Origin: Cellulomonas cellasea
Lineage (GTDB): Bacteria; Actinomycetota; Actinomycetes; Actinomycetales; Cellulomonadaceae
Length of the DNA: 64,000 nucleotides
Direction of reading: 5' to 3'
Assembly: GCF_030372105.1 (NCBI RefSeq)
Contig: NZ_JAUDBQ010000016.1
Location: forward strand, 47,491 to 111,490
In this document: in pieces, positions 52,928 to 61,451 of the stretch
Layout: every line of letters starts with the position of its first letter
How positions within the stretch are numbered: position 1 is the first letter of the stretch
Translations under genes and position numbers: made by a program
The notes under the pieces: generated by a model
What the model was told of the DNA's origin: nothing
The model's input: the letters and a program-made list of their open reading frames with translations, nothing else
Databases searched by the model: none

Positions 52928-54096
52928 AGCCCGTGCACCCCGAGCATCTCCCGGACGCGAGCCACCGCGCCGGGGAGCACGTCGCAGAACCGCTCCACAT
53001 CGTCCGCCCGCACGTCGCGCGGCAGCGCCAGACGCACGTTCCCGTGGGTGAGCACGCCCATCGCGGCCAGCACATGGCTCGGCTCGAGGGCGCTCGACGC
53101 GCACGCCGAGCCGGATCCGACGGCGAAGCCCAGCCGGTCGAGCTCGCCGACCAGCGCCTCGCCGTCCACGTACAGGCACGAGAACGTCACCACGTGGGGG
53201 AGCCGGTCCTCGGGGTCGCCCACGACCTCGACGTCGGGGACCTGCGCGGACACCCGCTCCCGGATGCGGCGCACGAGGTCGCGGCGGCGGGCGTCGGCGT
53301 CCGCGCGGGCGCGCAGCGCGTCCTGCAGGGCCACCGCGGCGGCGAGGGCCGCGGGGACGAAGACGCCGCCAGGCGACCAGCGGTCCTCGTCCTCGGGCCA
53401 GTCCGGCGCACGCCGCACACCCGCGCGGGTGACGAGCACCCCGATGCCGCCCGGCGCGCCCCAGTCGCCCGGATCGGCCGCGAGGACGTCCCAGGCGTCC
53501 CCGACGGGCGCGTGGCCGAGGCTCGCGCCGGCGTCCACCAGCAGCGGCACGCCCGCGCGGCGCGCGAGCCCGCGCGCGGCGTCGACCGGCTGGACGGTGC
53601 CGACCTCGCCGTTCGCGTGCTGCAGCGCCGCCAAGGCGACCCCGGGGGCCGCGACCGCCGCCGCCCACGCGTCCAGGTCGACCCTGCCGCGCCGGTCCAC
53701 CGCCACGTCGACCCGGCGGCCCGCCGCGCCGCCCCAGGGCTGGGCCGCGGCGAACGTGGCGGCCTCGAGCGCGGCGCCGCGTTCCACCGCCGAGACGACC
53801 ACGTCGCGCCCGGCGCGCCGTCGGCCGCGCGCCACGCCGCGCACCGCGGCGTGCAGCGCCAGCGTGGGGGAGCCGTGCAGGTCCACCTCCTCGGTGCGGG
53901 CGCCCACGGCGTCGGCGATCGCCGCGCGGGCGCCGTCGAGCAGCAGGCGCGCGCGGCGGCCCTCCGAGTGCAGCCGGCGGGGGTCCGCCCATCCCTCGTC
54001 CACGGCCTGGGCGAACGCCTCGCGGGCGGCCGGGAGCAGTGGCGCCCGGCCCCCGGCGTCGAGGAACACGCGGGAGGGGAGCGTGGCGTCCGTCAC
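52924..54096 (-). CDS. Cysteine-desulfurase-like class V aminotransferase-fold protein without lysine
   Basis: The 390-residue IscS/NifS-like fold begins FLDAGGRAPLLPAAREAF and has ALQHANGEVGTVQP, PLLVDAGASLGH and the mobile-loop Cys C332 in GSGSACASSALEPSH. The PLP Schiff-base motif (S-x-H-K-x-x-G-P-x-G-x-G) reads DPGDWGAPGGIG, with Asp near residue 211 in place of Lys, and the whole protein has no Lys. It therefore cannot form the usual internal aldimine. It is coupled to a TusA-like gene by a GTGA overlap, so some role in sulfur handling may remain. GTG 54096 precedes the first conserved strand. Confidence 0.85.
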   Translation of the reverse strand: MTDATLPSRVFLDAGGRAPLLPAAREAFAQAVDEGWADPRRLHSEGRRARLLLDGARAAIADAVGARTEEVDLHGSPTLALHAAVRGVARGRRRAGRDVVVSAVERGAALEAATFAAAQPWGGAAGRRVDVAVDRRGRVDLDAWAAAVAAPGVALAALQHANGEVGTVQPVDAARGLARRAGVPLLVDAGASLGHAPVGDAWDVLAADPGDWGAPGGIGVLVTRAGVRRAPDWPEDEDRWSPGGVFVPAALAAAVALQDALRARADADARRRDLVRRIRERVSAQVPDVEVVGDPEDRLPHVVTFSCLYVDGEALVGELDRLGFAVGSGSACASSALEPSHVLAAMGVLTHGNVRLALPRDVRADDVERFCDVLPGAVARVREMLGVHGL

Positions 54097-54372
54097 ATGC
54101 CGCTCCGGGCTCGCGGGTGCGGGGTGGGGGCGCGGTGAGAGGTCACCTGGGCACGGTAGCGCGGCCTGCCCGCTCGACATGAGCCGGAAAGCCCATGTCA
54201 GACGCCCGCGACGGGGCGCCAAGGGTGCTGACAGGTTGTCGTCTTCAGCGCGCCGTGGTCACGCTGAACGCGAATCTTGACGCTAGGCTGCACACGTCGA
54301 GGACGAAGGTCCCAGGTGGAGGCCGCCCGAAGAGGTGGTGGCCCAGGCCGGGACGTGAGTGAGAGGTCCCCA

Positions 54373-55266
54373 GTGCGCCCGCAGAACCCCAGCCGGAACC
54401 GGCGCCCCGCTGTGAAGTGGGGGGCCCTGGTGACCGTCGCCGTCCTATTCCTCGCGGGGTGCTCCGCGGAGGTCCAGCGGGGCTTCCTGCCCGGCTACAC
54501 CGACGGGCAGGTGACCAACCAGACCGGCCGGATCACCAACCTGTGGGTCGGCTCGTGGATCGCCGCGCTCGCTGTCGGCGTGATCACCTGGGGCCTGATC
54601 CTCTGGTGCATCACCGTCTACCGGAAGCGCAAGGACGACGAGCGGCTGCCCGTGCAGCTGCGGTACCACGTCCCGCTCGAGGTCATGTACGTGATCATGC
54701 CCCTGATCATGGTCGGCGTCCTCTACTACTTCACCGCGCGCGACCAGTCGGAGATCCAGTCCAACGAGGCAGAGTCCGACCTCACCGTGCAGGTGATCGG
54801 CAAGCAGTGGAGCTGGGACTTCAACTACCTCACCGATGACGCCTACGACACCGGGGAGCACGCCCAGGAGATCGGCGCGGACGGCGTCCTCGCCGAGCAG
54901 CCGACCCTGTGGCTCCCCGTCGACGAGCGCGTGCAGTTCGTCCTCAACTCCCGCGACGTCATCCACTCCTTCTGGGTGCCCGCGTTCCTCTACAAGCAGG
55001 ACATGTTCCCGGGGCGGACCAACCTGTTCCAGATCGTGCCCACCCGCGTGGGCGAGTACGTCGGCAAGTGCGCCGAGCTGTGCGGCGAGGAGCACTCCTC
55101 GATGCTCTTCAACGTCAAGGTCGTGGAGCGTGACGAGTACGACGCGCACATCGCCGAGCTGCGTGAGAAGGGCCAGACCGGCGCGCTCGGGCTGGAGTAC
55201 AGCCGCCTGCAGGACTTGAACGGCGTGGCGAACCCCGCCCGCGCCACGGAAGAGGTTGACAACTGA
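54373..55266 (+). CDS. ctaC: Cytochrome c oxidase subunit II
   Basis: The 297-residue CuA subunit has an N-terminal lipoprotein-type signal with lipobox LAGC (C30) and two membrane helices (about 58-80 and 105-125). The cupredoxin domain has the aromatic motif [10 protein letters not shown] and CuA ligands in DVIHSFW and [14 protein letters not shown]. It accepts electrons from the bcc complex in the actinobacterial aa3 chain. GTG 54373 follows GAGAGG; an earlier GTG at 54355 is possible. The stop shares a base with the ctaD start. The 276-bp gap upstream (54097-54372) holds a plausible -10 TAGGCT at 54284 but no clear -35. Confidence 0.93.
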   Translation: MRPQNPSRNRRPAVKWGALVTVAVLFLAGCSAEVQRGFLPGYTDGQVTNQTGRITNLWVGSWIAALAVGVITWGLILWCITVYRKRKDDERLPVQLRYHVPLEVMYVIMPLIMVGVLYYFTARDQSEIQSNEAESDLTVQVIGKQWSWDFNYLTDDAYDTGEHAQEIGADGVLAEQPTLWLPVDERVQFVLNSRDVIHSFWVPAFLYKQDMFPGRTNLFQIVPTRVGEYVGKCAELCGEEHSSMLFNVKVVERDEYDAHIAELREKGQTGALGLEYSRLQDLNGVANPARATEEVDN

Positions 55267-57077
55267 TGGCCACCGCAACCGAGGCGATCCCCGGCCTGGC
55301 CCCGAACCGCCAGACACTCGGGCGGACGGTGGTCAAGTGGATCACCTCCACCGACCACAAGACGATCGGGTACCTCTACCTGATCACGTCGTTCCTCTTC
55401 TTCTGCTTCGGCGGCGTGCTCGCCCTGCTGATCCGGGCCGAGCTCTTCGAGCCCGGCATCCAGATCGTGCAGTCGAAGGAGCAGTACAACCAGCTCTTCA
55501 CGATGCACGGCACGATCATGCTGCTGCTGTTCGCGACGCCGCTGTTCGCTGGCTTCGCGAACGTCATCATGCCGCTGCAGATCGGCGCGCCCGACGTCGC
55601 GTTCCCGCGGCTCAACATGTTCGCGTACTGGCTGTACCTGTTCGGCGGCATCATCGCGTGCGCCGGGTTCGTGACCCCGCAGGGGGCCGCGTCGTTCGGC
55701 TGGTTCGCCTACGCGCCGCTGTCCAACGCCGTCTACTCGCCAGGGCTCGGTGGAGACCTGTGGGTGTTCGGGCTCGCCCTCACCGGCTTCGGCACGATCC
55801 TGGGCGCCGTCAACTTCATCACCACGATCGTGACGATGCGCGCGCCCGGCATGACGATGTTCCGGATGCCGGTGTTCACCTGGGGCACGCTCATCACCGC
55901 GCTGATGATCCTCATGGCGTTCCCGCCGCTCGCCTCGGCCCTGTTCGCGCTCGGCGCGGACCGCCGGCTCGGCGCGCAGGTGTTCAACCCGGACAACGGG
56001 GGAGCGCTGCTCTGGCAGCACCTGTTCTGGTTCTTCGGGCACCCCGAGGTTTACATCATCGCCCTGCCGTTCTTCGGCATCGCGTCGGAGATCATCCCGG
56101 TGTTCAGCCGCAAGCCGCTGTTCGGCTACAAGGGCCTGGTCTACGCGATCATCGCGATCGCGGCGCTGTCGATGACGGTGTGGGCGCACCACATGTACGT
56201 CACCGGCGCCGTGCTGCTGCCGTTCTTCGCGCTCATGACCATGCTGATCGCCGTGCCGACAGGCGTGAAGTTCTTCAACTGGATCGGCACGATGTGGCGG
56301 GGGAAGATCACCTTCGAGACGCCGATGCTGTGGACCCTCGGGTTCATGGTGACGTTCCTCTTCGGCGGCCTCACCGGGATCATCCTGTCCAGCCCGGCCC
56401 TCGACTTCCACCTGTCCGACTCGTACTTCGTGGTGGCGCACTTCCACTACGTGGTCTTCGGCACCGTGGTGTTCATGATGTTCGCCGGCCTGTACTTCTG
56501 GTGGCCCAAGTTCACCGGGCGCATGCTCGACGAGCGGCTCGGCAAGATCCACTTCTGGACGCTGTTCATCGGCTTCCACGCGACGTTCCTGGTGCAGCAC
56601 TGGCTGGGGGTCGACGGCATGCCGCGCCGGTACGCCGACTACTCCCCGCAGGACGGGTTCACCTGGATGAACCAGCTCTCGACCGTCGGGTCGGTGCTGC
56701 TCGCCGCGTCCACGCTGCCGTTCCTGTGGAACGTGTACATCACCTGGCGCCGGGCGCCCAAGGTGACGGTCGACGACCCGTGGGGCTACGGGGCGTCGCT
56801 CGAGTGGGCCACGAGCTGCCCGCCGCCGCGGCACAACTTCACGTCGCTGCCGCGCATCCGCTCCGAGCGCCCCGCGTTCGACCTCCACCACCCGGAGATC
56901 GCCGCCCTCGACCGCGCGCAGCCGGACACCGGTGTGCTCGACCAGTTGCTCGGCGACGCCGACCGGCGTGGTGAGAACACACTGGTGGAAGAGCGCCTCG
57001 CGCAGGGGACAGGGGAGCCTGAGCAGTCCGCGACCCAGGTGAAGGACCAGGGCGACGAGCCGGAGGACCAGCGATGA
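55266..57077 (+). CDS. ctaD: Cytochrome c oxidase subunit I
   Basis: The 603-residue heme-copper oxidase core has twelve helices. Ligands are visible as His in FTMHGTIM (heme a), HPEVY (CuB His and cross-linked Tyr), WAHHMYV (two CuB His) and HFHYVVFG (heme a3 and a). The K-channel and proton-pumping framework looks standard. The last ~90 residues form an acidic cytosolic tail. It overlaps ctaC by one base and ctaF by 4 bp. Confidence 0.96.
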   Translation: MATATEAIPGLAPNRQTLGRTVVKWITSTDHKTIGYLYLITSFLFFCFGGVLALLIRAELFEPGIQIVQSKEQYNQLFTMHGTIMLLLFATPLFAGFANVIMPLQIGAPDVAFPRLNMFAYWLYLFGGIIACAGFVTPQGAASFGWFAYAPLSNAVYSPGLGGDLWVFGLALTGFGTILGAVNFITTIVTMRAPGMTMFRMPVFTWGTLITALMILMAFPPLASALFALGADRRLGAQVFNPDNGGALLWQHLFWFFGHPEVYIIALPFFGIASEIIPVFSRKPLFGYKGLVYAIIAIAALSMTVWAHHMYVTGAVLLPFFALMTMLIAVPTGVKFFNWIGTMWRGKITFETPMLWTLGFMVTFLFGGLTGIILSSPALDFHLSDSYFVVAHFHYVVFGTVVFMMFAGLYFWWPKFTGRMLDERLGKIHFWTLFIGFHATFLVQHWLGVDGMPRRYADYSPQDGFTWMNQLSTVGSVLLAASTLPFLWNVYITWRRAPKVTVDDPWGYGASLEWATSCPPPRHNFTSLPRIRSERPAFDLHHPEIAALDRAQPDTGVLDQLLGDADRRGENTLVEERLAQGTGEPEQSATQVKDQGDEPEDQR

Positions 57078-57472
57078 AGATCGAGTACAAGCTCTTCCTC
57101 TACGGGGTGGTGTTCTTCCTTCCCGTCGGCCTGATCTACGGGCTGTGGAGCGGCTGGGAGCCCATCGGCTCCCTCGGCATCCCGCTGGTGGCGGCCCTCG
57201 TCGGGATGATCGGCGGCTACTTCCTGCTGCTGTCGCGCCGCATCGACCCCCGCCCCGAGGACGACCCCGAGGCCGAGATCGAGCAGGGCGCCGGTGACCA
57301 GGGCGTGTTCAGCCCGTGGAGCTGGTGGCCGCTGGTCATCGCCGGCGCCGCCGCGCTGGTCTTCCTGGGCATGGCTGCCGGTTGGTGGATCGCCTACATC
57401 GGCGCCGCGTTCGCCGTGATCGGGCTGGTGGGCTGGGTGTTCGAGTTCTCCCGCGGCCAGCACGCCCACTGA
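57074..57472 (+). CDS. ctaF: Actinobacterial cytochrome c oxidase subunit IV
   Basis: The 132-residue four-helix protein ([32 protein letters not shown]..., [38 protein letters not shown]...) matches CtaF, the small subunit specific to actinobacterial aa3 oxidase supercomplexes. It starts 4 bp before the ctaD stop and ends the oxidase operon at a strong terminator. Confidence 0.93.
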   Translation: MKIEYKLFLYGVVFFLPVGLIYGLWSGWEPIGSLGIPLVAALVGMIGGYFLLLSRRIDPRPEDDPEAEIEQGAGDQGVFSPWSWWPLVIAGAAALVFLGMAAGWWIAYIGAAFAVIGLVGWVFEFSRGQHAH

Positions 57473-57500
57473 CGCGATCTCAGCAACGACTACGCAAGAC

Positions 57501-57537
57501 CCACGAGCCCCCACGCGCCTAGCGTGGGGGCTCGTGG
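57501..57537 (+). terminator. Terminator of the ctaCDF operon
   Basis: CACGAGCCCCCACGC (57502-57516) pairs perfectly with GCGTGGGGGCTCGTG (57522-57536), a 15-bp stem with a 5-nt loop. The right arm abuts the first possible start codons of the next gene. Confidence 0.88.
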
Positions 57538-57560
57538 TGACTGTGAGCGAGGGCGTGGAT

Positions 57561-58049
57561 GTGGGACGGGACAGGCGCGGCAGGCGGCGGAGGGCTATGG
57601 CCGCCGTCGCGGGAGCGTTGGCGCTCCCGATGCTCGGCGGTTGCGCCTGGTTCGGCGGCGACGAGGACACGGGCGACATGGTCGAGGTCTTCGACCTGGC
57701 GGTGGGCGACTGCCTGCGCACGCCCGCGGAGATCACCGCCGAGCTGACCGAGGTCGAGCGGGTGTCGTGCGAGCAGCAGCACACCCTCGAGGTGTTCGCG
57801 GTCACGGGCTATGAGCCGGCCGACGCCGAGTTCCCCGGCGACGCGCAGCTCGCCACCTACGCCGACGGCGCCTGCGTCGCCGAGTTCGAGGGCTACGTCG
57901 GCCTCGACTACCGCGACTCCGACTTGTTCTTCACGTACCTGCTGCCCTCGGCGCGCGGCTGGTCGCAGGGCGAGGACCGTGACATCACCTGCCTGGTGAC
58001 CACCACGGGCGCCCAGTTGACCGCGTCCGTGCGCGGCGCTGAGGTCTGA
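57561..58049 (+). CDS. Septum-formation-type lipoprotein
   Basis: The ~162-residue product has a basic n-region, a hydrophobic core and lipobox LGGC (C28 from this start). The exported part has paired Cys and the pattern VFDLAVGDCLRTP...VERVSCEQQHTLEVFAVTGYEP...CVAEFEGYVGLDY...LPSARGWSQGEDRDITCLV. This matches the septum-formation family of actinobacterial surface proteins. Several GTG starts exist (57534-57561); the first ones lie in the upstream terminator, so 57561 is preferred, but this is uncertain. It lies only 6 bp before the DUF4280 gene. Confidence 0.75.
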   Translation: MGRDRRGRRRRAMAAVAGALALPMLGGCAWFGGDEDTGDMVEVFDLAVGDCLRTPAEITAELTEVERVSCEQQHTLEVFAVTGYEPADAEFPGDAQLATYADGACVAEFEGYVGLDYRDSDLFFTYLLPSARGWSQGEDRDITCLVTTTGAQLTASVRGAEV

Positions 58050-58055
58050 GGCGCC

Positions 58056-58442
58056 GTGGGCAGGCCCCAGGTGACGTCGACGGCGATGCTCATGTGCTCG
58101 TTCGGCGTCGCGCCAGCGACGATGCAGGTGCTGCCGGTCAAGCGGGTGATGGTCGAGGGGAAGCCCGCGGCGACGATCATCGACGCGACGCCGTTCGTCA
58201 ACATCCCCCCGTTCGCGATGTGCATGAGCCTGGCGAACCCGGCCGTGGCGGCGGCCACCAGCGCGGCGCTGGGCGTGCTCACCCCGATGCCGTGCACGCC
58301 TGTGACGACCCCCTGGGCGGGGGGCTCGCCGACGGTGCAGATCGGCGGCGCGCCGGCCCTGGTGGCGGGGACGACCTGCGCCTGCGCGTACGGCGGGGTC
58401 ATCCAGATCGTGATGCCGGGGTCGGTGCGCACCACCAGCTGA
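58056..58442 (+). CDS. DUF4280 (PAAR-like) protein of a contractile injection system
   Basis: The 128-residue protein has the complete DUF4280 pattern: MLMCSFGVAPATMQVLP, PAATIIDATPFVNIPPFAMCMSLANP, VLTPMPCTPVTTPW and CACAYGGVIQIV, with regularly placed Cys that may bind metal. In other bacteria DUF4280/PAAR-like proteins cap the spike of phage-tail-like injection machines. GTG 58056 lies 6 bp after the lipoprotein gene, and a DUF4255 gene follows 157 bp downstream. Confidence 0.87.
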   Translation: MGRPQVTSTAMLMCSFGVAPATMQVLPVKRVMVEGKPAATIIDATPFVNIPPFAMCMSLANPAVAAATSAALGVLTPMPCTPVTTPWAGGSPTVQIGGAPALVAGTTCACAYGGVIQIVMPGSVRTTS

Positions 58443-58599
58443 GCGCCGCCCCGGGGCGCCCGCGTCCAAGTTGCGTAGCGATTACCGATGAGCGGCGCCG
58501 TGCCCGCCGCATAGCCTCGGCAAGCCCGTGCCACCCGCATGCCTGCGGCCATCACGGGCATGTGCGCACATTGGTCAGGCTCGACGGAGGAGAGGTCTG

Positions 58600-59253
58600 T
58601 TGCTGATCCCCACGGTCGAGGACGGCCTGGAGGCGTTCTGGCGCGCCACGCTGCCATTGCCCCGCGAGGTGGGCGACGTGTCCTTCGAGACGCCGGCGTC
58701 GAGCTGGTCTTCTCAGGTGAACCGCATCACCGTCAACGCGTTCCTCTACGGGATCAGCAGGAGCGCGCAGCCGCCGCGCCCCGCCGCGGCACGGGCCACA
58801 GGCGCCGGCGCGCAGCAGCGGGCCCCGCTGCCGATGGTGCAGCTCGACTACTTGGTGAGCGCCTGGGCGAGCGTCGTGCGCGATGAGCACCAGTTGCTCG
58901 GCGACGTGATGTCGCGGGTGCTCGCCCACCAGGTGCTGCCCCCGCAGTACCTGCCCGCCCCGTTGGCCTCGGGGGTGCAGCTCGCTGTCGTGCAGGATCA
59001 GGGCAACCGGCCGCGCGACCTGTGGGGCGCGCTCGGCGGGCAGCTGCGCGCGAGCTTCCTGCTGATGGTGACCGTCGCGGGTGACGCCTTCGACTGGGAG
59101 GCGGCGCCTCCGGCCGTCACATCGGTGGCCGGCTCCGCGGTCGCGACTCCGCGGGGCGCGCCCGAGGCGCCCACCGCCGCGCGCGGGGGCTCGGGCATCC
59201 GCCGGGAGGGCTCCGGCCTGGTGCGGGACGCCGACGGATCTGGGCCCGCGTGA
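58600..59253 (+). CDS. DUF4255 (Pvc16/Afp16-type) protein, predicted tail-terminator of an eCIS
   Basis: This 217-residue protein has the DUF4255 core: LIPTVEDGLEAFWRATLPLP, VSFETPASSWSSQVNRITVNAFLYGISR, PMVQLDYLVSAWASVVRDEHQLLGDVMSRVLAHQVLPPQYL and DLWGALGGQLRASFLLMVTVAGD. The family forms the sheath/tube terminator of extracellular contractile injection systems. TTG 58600 is chosen because GGAGGAGAGG lies at 58586-58595 and the conserved start LIPTVEDG follows at once. The Ala/Gly-rich tail after residue 180 is variable. Confidence 0.88.
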   Translation: MLIPTVEDGLEAFWRATLPLPREVGDVSFETPASSWSSQVNRITVNAFLYGISRSAQPPRPAAARATGAGAQQRAPLPMVQLDYLVSAWASVVRDEHQLLGDVMSRVLAHQVLPPQYLPAPLASGVQLAVVQDQGNRPRDLWGALGGQLRASFLLMVTVAGDAFDWEAAPPAVTSVAGSAVATPRGAPEAPTAARGGSGIRREGSGLVRDADGSGPA

Positions 59254-59260
59254 CCGTCGG

Positions 59261-61450
59261 ATGAGGGTGCTGTGTGCTGTCGACCGGGTGGAGGTCGCGC
59301 CCGGGTCGAGTGTCGAGATCCCGCTGGAGGTCGTGAACACCGGCCACGTGATCGAGGGCGTCGGCCTGCGCGCGCGCGGGTCGCTGGAGGAGTTCGCCCA
59401 CGCGCGTCCCGAGCGGGTCGCGCTCTTCCCCGACGCGTCCGGGACGGTCACCGCCGTGGTGGACGTGCCCGCCGTGTTCCCGGCGGGCGCCCACCCGCTG
59501 GCGCTGCTCGTCACCGGCAACGACCCGGCGGTCGTGGCCGGGGCCCATGAGGTCCTGGTGGTGGTCGGGGTCCGCCCCGCGCTGGCGGTGGAGGCCGACC
59601 CCGCCGTCGCGCGGGCGTGGCGCAAGGCCGAGTTCGCCGTCGACGTGGTCAACAAGGGCAACGTGCTGCTCGACGTGGCGCTGCGGGCTGATGACGCGGA
59701 CCGCAGCCTCCGGGCGAAGGTCACGCCGTCGAGCGTCTCGGTGGCGCCCGGTGAGCGGGCCCGCTGCACGGTGGAGGTCCGCGGGCCGCGCCACCTGGTG
59801 GGCTCCGACCGCGACCGGGCGCTGCGACTGGACGCGACGGCGGCCGAGCAGCAGGCGACGGTGCCGTTGGTGCTGCGCCAGCGGCCGCTGATCGGCCGGG
59901 GCCTGCTGACCACGCTGACCCTGGTCGCGATCGTCGGCATGTGGGCGGCGGTGTCACTCCTGGGCATCCGCGCGGTGCTGGGCCAGGACCCGCTGACCCG
60001 GGTGGCGCCGGCGTCGTTCTTCGCCGCGTCCGGCTCCGCCGACGGCGCCGCGGGCGGCGTGGCGGGGGCCGTCCCGAAGGACGGGGCCGTGGCCGCGGGC
60101 GTCGGGGGAGTGCTGAGCGGGCAGGTGCGGGGCGCCGTCGACCCCACGGGCGTCGGGCGGATCACTGTCGAGGTGATCCGGCTGGGACGCGACGGGCCGG
60201 TGGTGGTCAGCTCGGCCGCCACCCAGGCGGACGGCGGCTACACGGTGGCCGGGCTGCTGCCCGGCTCCTACCATCTGCGGTTCAGCGCCGAGGGCTATGA
60301 CGACGTGTGGCACCCGCAGGCGCCCGCGCTGGAGGGCTCGGACCCCGTGCGCGCCACAGCGGGCGAAGTGACCGACGGTGTGGACGCCGTGATCACGGGA
60401 CATGAGGCGGCCTTGCGGGGGACTGTCACGCTCGCGGACGACGACGAGGTCGTCACTGTGACCGCCCGGCCGACCTGGGCCGGTGGCGAGGCGCTGTCGC
60501 CGTGGGAGGCCACGGCCGCCGCCGACGGCTCCTACGTGCTCGCGGGCTTGCCCGCGCCGGGCTCCTACGAGGTGACGTTCAGCGCCGAGGGGTACGCGCC
60601 GACCACCCTCGCCGAGCGGGTGCTCGGAGGCCAGGAGCGCTTCGTGACGGACGTGCGGCTCGGGGCGGGCTCCGGGCAGATCACCGGCCGGGTCACGGAC
60701 GGAGGGGCCGGGCTAGGCGGCGTCGTGGTGAGCACCACCGTCGACGGCAAGACGCTCGAGGTCGGCACCCCCACCACGGGCACGGTGGGCGCCTACGTCT
60801 TGACCGGGCTGCCCACCCCCGGCACGTACGTGCTGACCTTCGCGAAGGACGGCCACGCCTCCCGCACCCTCGTCGTGGACCTGGGGCCGGGGGAGCAGCG
60901 CACCGGCGCCGACGTCGCGCTGCGCGCGGGCGCGGGGACGATCACCGGCAAAGTCACCGACGCGGCGGGGGCCGGGCTCGGCGGCGCCACCGTGCGCCTC
61001 GGCGGGTCATCGACGGCGGCGGTCGTCACGACGCTCACGCAGGGCGACGTGGGCGCGTTCCAGCTGACGGGGCTCGCGGGCGCGGGCTCGTACACGGTCA
61101 CCGTCGAGCTCGCGGGGCACGCGGCCGCGACGGTGCCGGTCGTGGTGGGCTCCGACGGGAGCTCGGCGCCGGTGCGCGTCACCCTGACGTCGGCGGTGGG
61201 CGCCGTCTCCGGCCGGGTGTTGAACGCGGGCGTGGCAGTGGGCGGCGCCAGCGTCGAGGTGACCGACGGCAAGCAGACCTGGCGCACCACGTCCGCGAGC
61301 GGCACCGGCGCGTTCACCGTGGGCTCGCTCGCGCCGCGCCGCTACACCGTGCGGGTGCTGCAGGGCGCGCAGGTGGTCGCCGCGACCCTGGTCACCGTCA
61401 CTGCCGGGGGCGTCGCCTCGCAGGACGTCGACCTGACGGCGGGGAGCTGA
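59261..61450 (+). CDS. One-pass membrane protein with carboxypeptidase-regulatory-like repeats
   Basis: The 729-residue protein has two N-terminal Ig-like beta domains (about 1-100 and 105-205; APGSSVEIPLEVVNTGHVIEGV..., RKAEFAVDVVNKGNVLLDV). One transmembrane helix follows (about 210-235; LLTTLTLVAIVGMWAAVSLLGI). The C-terminus has about five carboxypeptidase-regulatory/CNA-B-like modules (GGYTVAGLLPGSYHLRFSAEGY, GSYVLAGLPAPGSYEVTFSAEGY, and similar). There is no signal peptide, so the N-half may be cytosolic. It lies 7 bp after the DUF4255 gene and 1 bp before a paralogue, in the same operon. Similar proteins accompany actinobacterial eCIS loci as far as I recall; the role is inferred. Confidence 0.8.
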   Translation: MRVLCAVDRVEVAPGSSVEIPLEVVNTGHVIEGVGLRARGSLEEFAHARPERVALFPDASGTVTAVVDVPAVFPAGAHPLALLVTGNDPAVVAGAHEVLVVVGVRPALAVEADPAVARAWRKAEFAVDVVNKGNVLLDVALRADDADRSLRAKVTPSSVSVAPGERARCTVEVRGPRHLVGSDRDRALRLDATAAEQQATVPLVLRQRPLIGRGLLTTLTLVAIVGMWAAVSLLGIRAVLGQDPLTRVAPASFFAASGSADGAAGGVAGAVPKDGAVAAGVGGVLSGQVRGAVDPTGVGRITVEVIRLGRDGPVVVSSAATQADGGYTVAGLLPGSYHLRFSAEGYDDVWHPQAPALEGSDPVRATAGEVTDGVDAVITGHEAALRGTVTLADDDEVVTVTARPTWAGGEALSPWEATAAADGSYVLAGLPAPGSYEVTFSAEGYAPTTLAERVLGGQERFVTDVRLGAGSGQITGRVTDGGAGLGGVVVSTTVDGKTLEVGTPTTGTVGAYVLTGLPTPGTYVLTFAKDGHASRTLVVDLGPGEQRTGADVALRAGAGTITGKVTDAAGAGLGGATVRLGGSSTAAVVTTLTQGDVGAFQLTGLAGAGSYTVTVELAGHAAATVPVVVGSDGSSAPVRVTLTSAVGAVSGRVLNAGVAVGGASVEVTDGKQTWRTTSASGTGAFTVGSLAPRRYTVRVLQGAQVVAATLVTVTAGGVASQDVDLTAGS

Positions 61451-61451
61451 C

